Assembly: GCA_030388725.1 (NCBI GenBank)
Contig: CP128857.1
Location: 2,728,001-2,792,000, forward strand
DNA: 64,000 nt
DNA from: Prodigiosinella aquatilis
GTDB taxonomy: Bacteria; Pseudomonadota; Gammaproteobacteria; Enterobacterales; Enterobacteriaceae
Reading direction: 5' to 3'
Below the pieces are notes generated by a model. The model saw nothing but the letters and a program-made list of their open reading frames with translations. It did not search any database and was not told the DNA's origin. Both the position numbers and the translations under genes were made by a program. This document shows, in pieces, positions 8,770-17,229 of the stretch (the stretch's first letter is position 1; the number at the start of each line of letters is the position of its first letter).

Positions 8770-10011
8770 TTAGATCTTACGGAATACCAGTGAGCCGTTA
8801 GTACCACCAAATCCAAAGGAATTACACAAAGTGTATTCTACGTTGGCTACCTGACGTGCTTCATGAGGAATAAAGTCCAGATCACATCCCTCGTCAGGGT
8901 TATCCAGATTGATCGTCGGTGGTACAGCCTGATCACGCAGTGCAAGAATACTGAAGATAGACTCAATAGCACCTGCCGCACCTAACAGATGACCGGTCAT
9001 GGATTTTGTTGAACTAATCAGCACGCGGGAGGCATCTGCCCCAAAGACGGATTTGACAGCTTGCGTTTCCGCTTTGTCGCCTACAGATGTTGAGGTTCCA
9101 TGCGCATTGATATATCCCACCTGAGAGGTACTAACTCCGGCATCACGTAGCGCATTTACCATTGCCAATGCAGCTCCAGCACCATCTTCTGGTGGTGAAG
9201 TCATATGGTAAGCATCGCTGCTCATACCAAAACCCACTATTTCTGCATAAATTTTGGCACCGCGCTTTTTAGCGTGCTCATACTCTTCGAGTACCATAAT
9301 ACCGGCACCATCACCCAGAACAAAACCATCACGGTCTTTATCCCAGGGCCGACTGGCAGCCTGCGGATTATCGTTACGAGTCGACAATGCACGGGCAGCG
9401 CCAAAACCGCCGACACCCAATGGCGTACTGGCTTTTTCAGCCCCACCAGCCAACATCACGTCCGCATCATCATAAGCAATAATGCGTGCAGCATGGCCAA
9501 TATTATGCACACCAGATGTGCACGCTGTAGCAATAGAAATACTTGGCCCGCGCAGACCATACATAATAGTCAGATGCCCCGCGACCATATTAACAATGGT
9601 AGACGGGACAAAAAACGGACTGATTTTACGAGGCCCGCCATGAACCAGGGAGTTATGGTTTTCTTCAATAAGTCCTAAGCCACCAATACCAGAACCAATT
9701 GCGGCCCCAATACGGGGAGCATTGGTTTCCGTAACCTCAAGACCAGAATCCTGCATGGCTTGAATACCGGCCACAATTCCGTATTGAATAAAAGAATCCA
9801 TCTTGCGTGCTTCTTTACGCGAGATAAATTCCTCACAGTTAAAGTCTTTTACTAAGCCAGCAAAACGCGTTGCATAGGCACTAGTATCAAAATGGTCAAT
9901 CAGGTTGATACCACTCTGACCGGCAAGCAAAGTATTCCAACTTGACTCTACTGTATTGCCGACAGGAGATAACATGCCCAGACCAGTCACAACTACTCGA
10001 CGCTTAGACAC
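8770..10011 (-). CDS. fabF: Beta-ketoacyl-ACP synthase II
   Basis: Condenses malonyl-ACP with acyl-ACP and adapts membrane unsaturation to temperature. The 413-residue thiolase-fold enzyme has the catalytic Cys164 (ATACTSG) and the histidines in NAHGTSTSVGD (about 304) and SMTGHLLGAAG (about 341). It follows acpP in the fatty-acid operon. Length and motifs fit FabF rather than FabB. Confidence 0.97.
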   Translation of the reverse strand: MSKRRVVVTGLGMLSPVGNTVESSWNTLLAGQSGINLIDHFDTSAYATRFAGLVKDFNCEEFISRKEARKMDSFIQYGIVAGIQAMQDSGLEVTETNAPRIGAAIGSGIGGLGLIEENHNSLVHGGPRKISPFFVPSTIVNMVAGHLTIMYGLRGPSISIATACTSGVHNIGHAARIIAYDDADVMLAGGAEKASTPLGVGGFGAARALSTRNDNPQAASRPWDKDRDGFVLGDGAGIMVLEEYEHAKKRGAKIYAEIVGFGMSSDAYHMTSPPEDGAGAALAMVNALRDAGVSTSQVGYINAHGTSTSVGDKAETQAVKSVFGADASRVLISSTKSMTGHLLGAAGAIESIFSILALRDQAVPPTINLDNPDEGCDLDFIPHEARQVANVEYTLCNSFGFGGTNGSLVFRKI

Positions 10012-10095
10012 GCTGAACCTCCAAGGAGGGAAAAATGATACAGGGGTGCAAAAAAAGAAACTTAGGCGGTCGAATGACCGCCTAGATATGTTCGA

Positions 10096-10332
10096 TTACT
10101 GCTGATTAGCCTGAATGAAATCAATGGCTGCCTGAACAGTTGTAATCTTTTCAGCTTCTTCATCTGGAATTTCAGTATCAAACTCTTCTTCCAGTGCCAT
10201 TACCAGCTCAACAGTGTCAAGAGAATCAGCGCCGAGGTCATCTACGAAAGAAGCATTATTTACCACTTCTTCCGCTTTAACACCAAGCTGCTCAACGATG
10301 ATTTTCTTAACGCGTTCTTCGATAGTGCTCAT
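10096..10332 (-). CDS. acpP: Acyl carrier protein
   Basis: Small acidic carrier of growing acyl chains. The 78 residues carry the phosphopantetheine attachment site Ser37 in GADSLDTVELVMALE. It lies between fabG and fabF, the conserved arrangement, with roughly 160 bases upstream that could hold its own promoter. Confidence 0.98.
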   Translation of the reverse strand: MSTIEERVKKIIVEQLGVKAEEVVNNASFVDDLGADSLDTVELVMALEEEFDTEIPDEEAEKITTVQAAIDFIQANQQ

Positions 10333-10487
10333 ACTCTTAAATTTCCTATCAAAACTCGCTTTCGCGATGGTTTTCGTAGTGTATAAAATGTTGAAAAAGA
10401 TGCAACAAAATCAAGACTGGTCGAACCAAGATTTTGTGCTTTTTTGCGGTTTTCGCCGCAAATTAACGCAAATTACGGTCGTACTCA

Positions 10488-11222
10488 TTAGATCATATAC
10501 ATGCCACCGTTGACATGCAATGTTTCGCCGGTAATGTAACCCGCCTCATCAGAGGCTAAAAACGCAACAGCACTAGCGATTTCTTTCGCATCACCCAGAC
10601 GGTTGGCAGGAACATCCGCCAAAATGCCTGCACGTTGTTCATCTGTCAATGCCCGTGTCATGTCAGTTTCAATAAATCCTGGAGCAACAACATTCACCGT
10701 GATACCACGAGAGGCGACTTCACATGCCAGAGATTTGCTAAACCCAATCAATCCAGCCTTGGCAGCCGCATAGTTAGCCTGTCCGGGATTTCCGCTGGAA
10801 CCAACAACAGAACCGATGGTTATAATACGTCCAAAACGTTTTTTCATCATGGTACGCAATACGGCCTTGGATAGGCGGAATACTGAACTTAAGTTCGTAT
10901 CCAGCACATCCTGCCATTCATCGTTTTTCATGCGGATCAGCAAATTATCTCGAGTAATACCGGCATTATTGACGAGAATGTCAATATCACCAAATTCCGC
11001 ATGGATATCTGCCAACACACTCTCAATTGAAGCCGCATCAGCGACATTCAACAGGTAACCTTTTCCCTTTTCTCCCAACCAGGCACTAATATCTGCAGCT
11101 CCTTTCTCACTGGTTGCCGTGCCAATAACTTTTGCGCCACGTGCAACCAATACTTCAGCGATGGCCCGTCCAATTCCTCGACTGGCTCCGGTAACCAGAG
11201 CAATTTTTCCGTCAAAAATCAT
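10488..11222 (-). CDS. fabG: 3-oxoacyl-ACP reductase
   Basis: NADPH-dependent reduction of 3-ketoacyl-ACP. The start at 11222 (MIFDGKIALVTGASRGIG) matches the family and gives 244 residues; the Met eight codons earlier would overlap fabD and is less likely. The short-chain dehydrogenase motifs are the cofactor-binding TGASRGIG, NNAG, catalytic Ser in GSVVGSSG and YAAAK (Tyr/Lys). It starts 13 bases after fabD ends. Confidence 0.97.
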   Translation of the reverse strand: MIFDGKIALVTGASRGIGRAIAEVLVARGAKVIGTATSEKGAADISAWLGEKGKGYLLNVADAASIESVLADIHAEFGDIDILVNNAGITRDNLLIRMKNDEWQDVLDTNLSSVFRLSKAVLRTMMKKRFGRIITIGSVVGSSGNPGQANYAAAKAGLIGFSKSLACEVASRGITVNVVAPGFIETDMTRALTDEQRAGILADVPANRLGDAKEIASAVAFLASDEAGYITGETLHVNGGMYMI

Positions 11223-11235
11223 ATTTTCACCGTTT

Positions 11236-12165
11236 CTATTGTTCAAGTGCCGCTGACAGAGAAGCAGAATCGTTTACTGCTACCGCAGTCAGGGTACTAA
11301 CGATTCTTTTAGTTAATCCGGTTAAAACTTTACCCGGCCCGACTTCTAGTAATGTTTCCACACCCTGCGAAGCCATAAATTCGACACACTCAGTCCAACG
11401 TACCGGATTATGAAGCTGGCGAACCAGCGCGCTGCGTATCGCCTCTGACGAGGTTTCAATGCGTGCATCCACGTTATTCACCACGGGAATATGGGGAGAA
11501 CAAAACGTGATTATCTCCAATGCATCCGCCAACTTACGGGCAGCAGGTTCCATCAAAGCACAATGCGAAGGAACACTCACGGGTAAAGGTAAAACACGCT
11601 TCGCTCCCGCCGCTTTACAAAGGCCCCCGGCACGTTCGACCGCTTCCTTGTTACCAGCAATAACAACCTGACCCGGAGAGTTAAAATTAACCGGCGAAAC
11701 TACCTGTCCATGCGCAGCCTCAATACAAGCACCAGCAATCAATTCGTTATCCAGACCGATGATGGCATACATCGCACCAGTACCTTCAGGTACAGCTTCC
11801 TGCATCAATTTACCGCGTAATTCAACCAAACTGACCGTTTGCTTGAAATCCAACACTCCAGCGCAAACCAGAGCAGAATATTCACCAAGGCTATGACCAG
11901 ACATCAATGCAGGAATTCTGCCACCTTGCTGTTGCCAAACCCGCCATATAGCAACAGAAGCCGTCAGTAACGCTGGCTGTGTCTGCCATGTTTTATTCAA
12001 TTCTTCTGCAGGCCCTTGCTGAACCAGCTGCCAAAGATCATACCCCAAAGCAGCAGATGCCTCGGCAAAGGTTTCTGCTATTTGCGGGAACTTTTCAGCT
12101 AATTCAGACAACATACCCATTGATTGGGAACCTTGTCCAGGGAACACCATTGCAAATCGCTTCAT
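11236..12165 (-). CDS. fabD: Malonyl-CoA:ACP transacylase
   Basis: Transfers malonyl from CoA to ACP. The 309-residue protein has FPGQGSQ at residues 8-14 and the nucleophile Ser92 in GHSLGEYSAL. The second active-site histidine lies in PSHCALM near residue 200. It is in the fabHDG order, 18 bases after fabH. Confidence 0.97.
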   Translation of the reverse strand: MKRFAMVFPGQGSQSMGMLSELAEKFPQIAETFAEASAALGYDLWQLVQQGPAEELNKTWQTQPALLTASVAIWRVWQQQGGRIPALMSGHSLGEYSALVCAGVLDFKQTVSLVELRGKLMQEAVPEGTGAMYAIIGLDNELIAGACIEAAHGQVVSPVNFNSPGQVVIAGNKEAVERAGGLCKAAGAKRVLPLPVSVPSHCALMEPAARKLADALEIITFCSPHIPVVNNVDARIETSSEAIRSALVRQLHNPVRWTECVEFMASQGVETLLEVGPGKVLTGLTKRIVSTLTAVAVNDSASLSAALEQ

Positions 12166-12183
12166 ATCAAAAATCCTGTTTAC

Positions 12184-13134
12184 TCAAAAACGAACCAATG
12201 CCGAACCCCAGGTAAAACCGCCACCAAAGGCCTCCAACAAGATTAATTGTCCGCGTTTGATACGCCCATCACGCACCGCCTCATCCAAAGCGGAAGGAAC
12301 TGAAGCGGCTGAAGTATTACCATGGCGATCCAGAGTCACAACAACCTTATCCATGCTCATACCTAATTTTTTAGCCGTTGCGCTAATGATGCGTAGGTTT
12401 GCCTGATGGGGCACTAACCAATCCAATTCACTTTTATCGTGATTAGATGCCACCAGCGTTTCTTCAACGATGTGGGCCAATTCCGTCACCGCAACTTTAA
12501 AAACCTCATTACCCGCCATTGTCAGGTAAGCGGATTCTTGACCAGTACGCTCCGGATTGGGTAACGTCAGTAACTGAGCATAGCGGCCATCTGCATGTAA
12601 GTGTGTGGAAATAATGCCTGACTCTTCAGATTTGGTTAACAGCATTGCACCTGCACCGTCACCGAACAGGATCAGTGTGCCACGATCGGTCGGATCCAAA
12701 GTACGAGACAATGTATCTGCTCCAATTATCAAAGCATAATCCACTGCACCATTTTTCACATACTGGTCAGCAACACTAAGTGCATAAGTAAAACCAGCAC
12801 AGGCGGCCGCAAGATCAAAGGCGATAGTATCTTTGATTCCCAGCATTTGCTGGATCTGGCAAGCCGAACTTGGAAAGGCATGACTGGAGGAAGTCGTTGC
12901 AACAATCAGCAATCCAACCTTGTTTTTATCCACGTCTGCCATTTCAAGCGCTTTCTGAGCCGCACGACACCCCATTGTTGCAACACTTTCATCAGGTGCC
13001 GCAATGCGTCGTTCACGGATACCGGTACGAGTAACAATCCATTCGTCTGACGTATCCACCATTTTTTCTAAATCAGCATTTGTCCTGATTTGTGCGGGCA
13101 AATAGCTTCCCGTTCCGATAATTTTTGTATACAT
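12184..13134 (-). CDS. fabH: Beta-ketoacyl-ACP synthase III
   Basis: Starts fatty-acid synthesis from acetyl-CoA and malonyl-ACP. The 316-residue protein carries Cys112 (AAACAGFTYAL), His in PHQANLRII (about 243) and Asn in HGNTSAASVP (about 273), the complete catalytic triad. It begins six bases after plsX ends. Confidence 0.97.
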   Translation of the reverse strand: MYTKIIGTGSYLPAQIRTNADLEKMVDTSDEWIVTRTGIRERRIAAPDESVATMGCRAAQKALEMADVDKNKVGLLIVATTSSSHAFPSSACQIQQMLGIKDTIAFDLAAACAGFTYALSVADQYVKNGAVDYALIIGADTLSRTLDPTDRGTLILFGDGAGAMLLTKSEESGIISTHLHADGRYAQLLTLPNPERTGQESAYLTMAGNEVFKVAVTELAHIVEETLVASNHDKSELDWLVPHQANLRIISATAKKLGMSMDKVVVTLDRHGNTSAASVPSALDEAVRDGRIKRGQLILLEAFGGGFTWGSALVRF

Positions 13135-13140
13135 GTACGC

Positions 13141-14184
13141 TTAGTCACTCTTGGGTAATACAGCTTCTAGTCGCGCAGCAATCCGCTCCGGAAGTTGCCT
13201 CTGTACCGTCTGCATCGCCTGTTCAATAGCTACCGCAAACGCGTTTTGGTTCGCGGCACCGTGGCTCTTAATTACAGTTCCACGTAATCCTAACAGACAT
13301 GCGCCATTATAGTGGTCAGGGTTCAGGTGTTTAAAACGCTTCGCAAGTCGTTTTTGCAACCAACGCCCCAAAAATTTCAGCCACCAGGACGGTTTTTGTC
13401 TGTGTTCTGAACCCGAAGAAAATTTCAGAAGCGACAAAAACATCCTCACCACACCTTCCAGAGTCTTCAATGCGACATTACCCACAAAGCCGTCACAGAC
13501 CATCACATCTGTCTTGCCGGTCAGCAATTCATTACCTTCCAAATAGCCAATATAGTTGATCGACGGTGTCATTCTTAACTGTGCGGCAGCTTCTCGGATA
13601 TTAGTAAGGCCTTTACTTTCTTCTTCACCAATATTCAGAAGTGCTACACGAGGATTTGTCAGTCCCAACACTTCTTCTGCCATGACCGCGCCCATCACGG
13701 CAAACTGCACCAACATGGTACTGCTACACTCCACATTGGCACCCAAGTCCAAAATAACCGTTTTGCCCTGTCGCTGGTGCGGCAACAAGGTAACCAAGGC
13801 AGGGCGCTCAATTCCCTCAAGCGGCTTTAGCAGCAATTTTGCCAACCCCATCAATACTCCGGTATTACCCGCACTGACACATGCCTCTGCCCGCCCTTCC
13901 TTTATCAACTCCAATGCGACACGCATAGAGGTTCCCCTGCTGTTACGGATCGCCTGTGATAGACGAACATCACCAGAGATTACCGATTCAGCGGGTACAA
14001 CATCCAAGCGGGAAAGTAGGGAGGAATCGACGTTATCAAGTAATGGAATAAGTACAACAGGATCGCCAACCAGTAACAAATGGAGGCTTGGACTGGAAGC
14101 CAGTGCCTGCAATGCAGCAGGCACTGTGACACAAGGGCCAAAATCCCCGCCCATTGCATCTAACGCCAAAGTCAGGCGTGTCAA
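13141..14184 (-). CDS. plsX: Phosphate acyltransferase PlsX (TTG start)
   Basis: Makes acyl-phosphate from acyl-ACP for phospholipid synthesis. Homology places the start at a TTG (14182-14184) preceded by AAGGAAAT, giving 347 residues beginning (M)TRLTLALDAMGGDFGP. The upstream in-frame ATG lies inside rpmF and reads non-homologous residues. Motifs: DAMGGDFGP, SAGNTGVLMG and GACLLGLRG. The second gene of the rpmF operon. Confidence 0.95.
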   Translation of the reverse strand: MTRLTLALDAMGGDFGPCVTVPAALQALASSPSLHLLLVGDPVVLIPLLDNVDSSLLSRLDVVPAESVISGDVRLSQAIRNSRGTSMRVALELIKEGRAEACVSAGNTGVLMGLAKLLLKPLEGIERPALVTLLPHQRQGKTVILDLGANVECSSTMLVQFAVMGAVMAEEVLGLTNPRVALLNIGEEESKGLTNIREAAAQLRMTPSINYIGYLEGNELLTGKTDVMVCDGFVGNVALKTLEGVVRMFLSLLKFSSGSEHRQKPSWWLKFLGRWLQKRLAKRFKHLNPDHYNGACLLGLRGTVIKSHGAANQNAFAVAIEQAMQTVQRQLPERIAARLEAVLPKSD

Positions 14185-14212
14185 TGTATTTCCTTGCTGA
14201 AATTCGCAGGAA

Positions 14213-14383
14213 TTACTTGGCAACGACCTTACGACCGCGGTAGTAGCCATCCGCAGTGACGTGATGACGCAGATGAGTTTCGCCAGAAACTTTATCTACG
14301 GAAATGGCAGAAGTGGTCAGTGCATCGTGAGCACGACGCATACCACGCTTGGAACGGCTAGGTTTATTCTGTTGTACGGCCAT
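14213..14383 (-). CDS. rpmF: 50S ribosomal protein L32
   Basis: A 56-residue protein read directly from the minus strand, beginning MAVQQNKPSRSKRGMRRAHD and ending GYYRGRKVVAK, typical of bacterial L32. It is one residue shorter than the E. coli protein and lacks zinc-ligand cysteines. It lies 16 bases after yceD and just upstream of plsX, the standard order. Confidence 0.98.
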   Translation of the reverse strand: MAVQQNKPSRSKRGMRRAHDALTTSAISVDKVSGETHLRHHVTADGYYRGRKVVAK

Positions 14384-14399
14384 GGACCTTACTCCTTAA

Positions 14400-14921
14400 T
14401 TACTTATGCTTTAAACTGGCTAATACGGCAAATGGATTTGGTTTTTCTGCCTCTTCCGGCAACTTACCAAATATCATATCCGCGTCGGACACTTCACAGT
14501 GTTCAGAATCATGCACCGGAGCGATTGGCAAAGACAGAATGATTTCATCTTCAATCATTGCCAATAAATCAACCTCACCGAACTCATTGACTTCGATCGG
14601 TTCATATACTTCCGGCAAAGCTTCGGCCTGCTCATCATTGATGATCGGGCTAAAACAGAACGTAGCGTGAACTTGATGCTTGAAAGGCTTGTTACAACGT
14701 TGGCAAAGTAACGTCACCGCAACATCAGCGCTTCCATTAATCACAGCCAATCTTTGGTTATCAATACTGAATGACAACACAGCTTCAATATCACTGTCCA
14801 CACTCACCACTGATTCGGCAACACGCATTACTTGTTCAGCAGTATAGATACCGACATAATCTAAACGCTTTTGAGCAGTGCGAACCGCATCAAGGGTTAA
14901 GGGTAATTTTACCTTTTGCAT
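14400..14921 (-). CDS. yceD: YceD (DUF177), 23S rRNA accumulation protein
   Basis: A 173-residue DUF177 protein whose gene is nearly always found upstream of rpmF. It carries two paired cysteines (LLCQRCNKPF near residue 74) and an acidic C-terminal half (EVYEPIEVNEFGEVDLLAMIEDEIILSLP). It is linked in the literature to rRNA accumulation, with no defined enzymatic role. It heads the operon in this window. Confidence 0.93.
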   Translation of the reverse strand: MQKVKLPLTLDAVRTAQKRLDYVGIYTAEQVMRVAESVVSVDSDIEAVLSFSIDNQRLAVINGSADVAVTLLCQRCNKPFKHQVHATFCFSPIINDEQAEALPEVYEPIEVNEFGEVDLLAMIEDEIILSLPIAPVHDSEHCEVSDADMIFGKLPEEAEKPNPFAVLASLKHK

Positions 14922-15060
14922 AGGGCGCGCATATTAACGTCGTAACGACATAGAGTCAAAGAAAAAGGTAGTGAAGCAGTTCACTTACCTCTATTCGCTT
15001 CCTGAGCGGCGCCCAGTGTAGAATGCCTTTCATCATTACGCTATGGTTTCCAAAAAATTT

Positions 15061-15645
15061 ATGCATCAAATCGTTCTCGCATCTACTTCTATTTATCGCA
15101 AGTCTCTGCTGGAAAAGCTGGATATCCCTTTTATTTGTGCATCACCCAACGTGGATGAGACACCACTCCCCGGGGAAGATGCCACTGCGCTTGTCATACG
15201 TCTGGCAGCAGCGAAAGCACAGACACTGGCTACCCAATATCCCAGACATTTAATCATCGGTGCTGATCAAGTTTGTGTTCTGTCTGGCGAAATCACAGGG
15301 AAACCTCATAACAAGGATAATGCTATGCGGCAACTACGTCAGATTAGCGGGAATTGTGTTACTTTTTTTACCGGATTATCACTGTTAAATAGTGGGACAC
15401 AACATCTTCAATGTATCACAGAGCCTTTTGACGTGTACTTCCGTCACCTTAGCGACACAGAGATCGAACATTACGTAGATAAAGAACAACCCTGGGATTG
15501 CGCTGGCAGTTTCAAAAGTGAAGGGTTGGGGATCACATTATTTGAAAGATTGTCAGGCCGCGATCCCAATACCCTAATTGGACTACCGTTAATTGCTTTA
15601 TTGGAAATGCTGCGTAAAGAAGGGGTTCACCCACTCCTGCAATAA
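15061..15645 (+). CDS. yceF: Maf-family nucleotide pyrophosphatase YceF
   Basis: Hydrolyses modified nucleoside triphosphates such as m7GTP. The start at 15061 gives 194 residues (MHQIVLASTS), equal to E. coli YceF; an earlier Met at 15043 is possible and neither has a strong ribosome site. Motifs: LASTSIYRK (S-R-x-L type), DQVCVLSGEITGKP, and SFKSEGLG. It is divergent from yceD and convergent with rluC. Confidence 0.93.
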   Translation: MHQIVLASTSIYRKSLLEKLDIPFICASPNVDETPLPGEDATALVIRLAAAKAQTLATQYPRHLIIGADQVCVLSGEITGKPHNKDNAMRQLRQISGNCVTFFTGLSLLNSGTQHLQCITEPFDVYFRHLSDTEIEHYVDKEQPWDCAGSFKSEGLGITLFERLSGRDPNTLIGLPLIALLEMLRKEGVHPLLQ

Positions 15646-15655
15646 ACGGCATCAG

Positions 15656-15682
15656 AAAAAATGCCTGTAACAGCGACAGGCG
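15656..15682 (-). terminator. Terminator of rluC
   Basis: GCCTGT/ACAGGC stem with a seven-base loop, followed by six or more Ts on the minus strand. It separates the convergent genes yceF and rluC. Confidence 0.75.
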
Positions 15683-15689
15683 TTATGCA

Positions 15690-16646
15690 TCATTTTTTAG
15701 CCTGTCGCAAAACCCGCAGACAGCGCTGTAGTTCCTTATCCATTGGAGCTTCGATCCGCAATGTTTCTCCCGTATTAGGATGTTCAAAGCGTAGCGCCTG
15801 CGCATGAAGAAAGAGCCGTTTTAATCCGGTTTCCGCCAGTTGTCGGTCAAAATCACGATCACCATAACGGTCATCACAAGCGATAGGATGGCCAGCATAT
15901 TGCGCATGCACCCGAATTTGGTGTGTCCTTCCTGTTACGGGGCTGGCTTTGACCAACGTAGCATGTTCAAACCGCTCTTCGACTTTAAAATGAGTCTCTG
16001 ATGCTTTTCCTTCACTATTTACCCGGACAATACGTTCTCCGCTTTGAAGAACATTCTTAAATAGTGGTGCCTGCACAGCTTTGCAATGAGATTGCCATTG
16101 TCCCCGAACCAGCGCCAGGTAATCCTTCTGCATATTTTTCATCCGTAATTGCTCATGAAGAGCCCGTAACGCAGAACGTTTCTTAGCCACCAGCAACACA
16201 CCAGACGTATCCCGATCCAGTCGGTGTACCAGTTCAAGGAAACGTGACTCCGGCCTCAGAGCCCGCAATGCCTCAATAACGCCGAAGCTGAGGCCACTGC
16301 CACCATGTACAGCGGTACCAGAAGGTTTATTCAGCACTAATAGATAGTCGTCTTCATAAATTATGCAATCTGCTAATGCAGAGACTTTATCAAGGCTGGC
16401 CGAAACAGTGCTCTCAGCCCGTTCTGACTGCCGTACGGGCGGAAGACGGATCTCATCGCCATCAAGCAATTTATATTCCGGCTTAACCCTTTTCTTATTC
16501 ACACGCACTTCACCTTTACGCAAAATGCGATAAATCATGCTTTTTGGCACACCTTTAAGATGAGTGCGCAAAAAATTGTCTATTCGTTGACCTGCCTCTT
16601 CAGCAGAAATCGTCAAAAATTGTACTGATGGATTATCTGTTTTCAT
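15690..16646 (-). CDS. rluC: 23S rRNA pseudouridine synthase RluC
   Basis: Makes pseudouridine at positions 955, 2504 and 2580 of 23S rRNA in E. coli. The 318 residues comprise an N-terminal S4 RNA-binding domain (about 18-80) and the RluA-type catalytic domain with HRLDRDTSGVLL (catalytic Asp near 144) and the GRTHQIRVH motif. It is divergent from rne, the usual arrangement. Confidence 0.96.
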   Translation of the reverse strand: MKTDNPSVQFLTISAEEAGQRIDNFLRTHLKGVPKSMIYRILRKGEVRVNKKRVKPEYKLLDGDEIRLPPVRQSERAESTVSASLDKVSALADCIIYEDDYLLVLNKPSGTAVHGGSGLSFGVIEALRALRPESRFLELVHRLDRDTSGVLLVAKKRSALRALHEQLRMKNMQKDYLALVRGQWQSHCKAVQAPLFKNVLQSGERIVRVNSEGKASETHFKVEERFEHATLVKASPVTGRTHQIRVHAQYAGHPIACDDRYGDRDFDRQLAETGLKRLFLHAQALRFEHPNTGETLRIEAPMDKELQRCLRVLRQAKK

Positions 16647-17229
16647 GAAACGGGATTCTAAAGAGCACAGGTAGATAGCGCCACATCTTTTTCTATGCTT
16701 AACTGTCAGTCTGACTTATGAAGATATTGTTAGAGTGGTTTGCCTCGCCGGTACTAGTATCAACTATTGCTAGTTTGGTTAAAAACAGCACGACAAGCTT
16801 TATACAGACAGGCAAAGTCACCTTGCTATAAACGTGTCAGCAATGGAATAATGCTTTAGTTTTCCATGCTGATTTCCATTAGAACAAGGGAAATTGCGGA
16901 ATTATTATATTTGCCTGGTTACACATAAACGCAGCAATGGCGTAAGACGTATTGTTTAATCAAGCAGTTAGCGAGCTGCGGTTTGCAGCTTGGCCGGCAT
17001 ATGGAATCAGATCTGGTAATATATTTTTCAGAAGCTGTTCCCGCAGTAAATGCGCTGTAACTCCCGCCAGGATCTACAGGCTACCGAAAAATGCGTCTCT
17101 ATGCAGTCGACAACCGGGAGGTTGACGTCTCTGCAATAAGCCTCGAGGCCATCGGTTCTCTCCGGTCATGCACCGTATTTATCCGCAGCTCTATCAATAA
17201 TGTATTGTAAAAATAATGAGTAAGTTACG
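16647..17229 (+). promoter_or_regulatory. rluC/rne intergenic region with long rne 5' leader
   Basis: The 583 bases between the divergent genes rluC and rne contain no gene. In relatives this is the rne promoter and a structured leader that RNase E itself cleaves to control its own level. Here the rne-proximal half has several short inverted repeats, for example GCAG...CTGC around 16974 and GCCTCGAGGC near 17140. I infer the conserved autoregulatory leader from position, length and these structures. I did not fold it. Confidence 0.6.

Noticed and set aside
13556..14200. Long plus-strand frame opposite plsX (214 codons)
   Set aside because: Antisense shadow of a conserved gene, with no ribosome site or family match.
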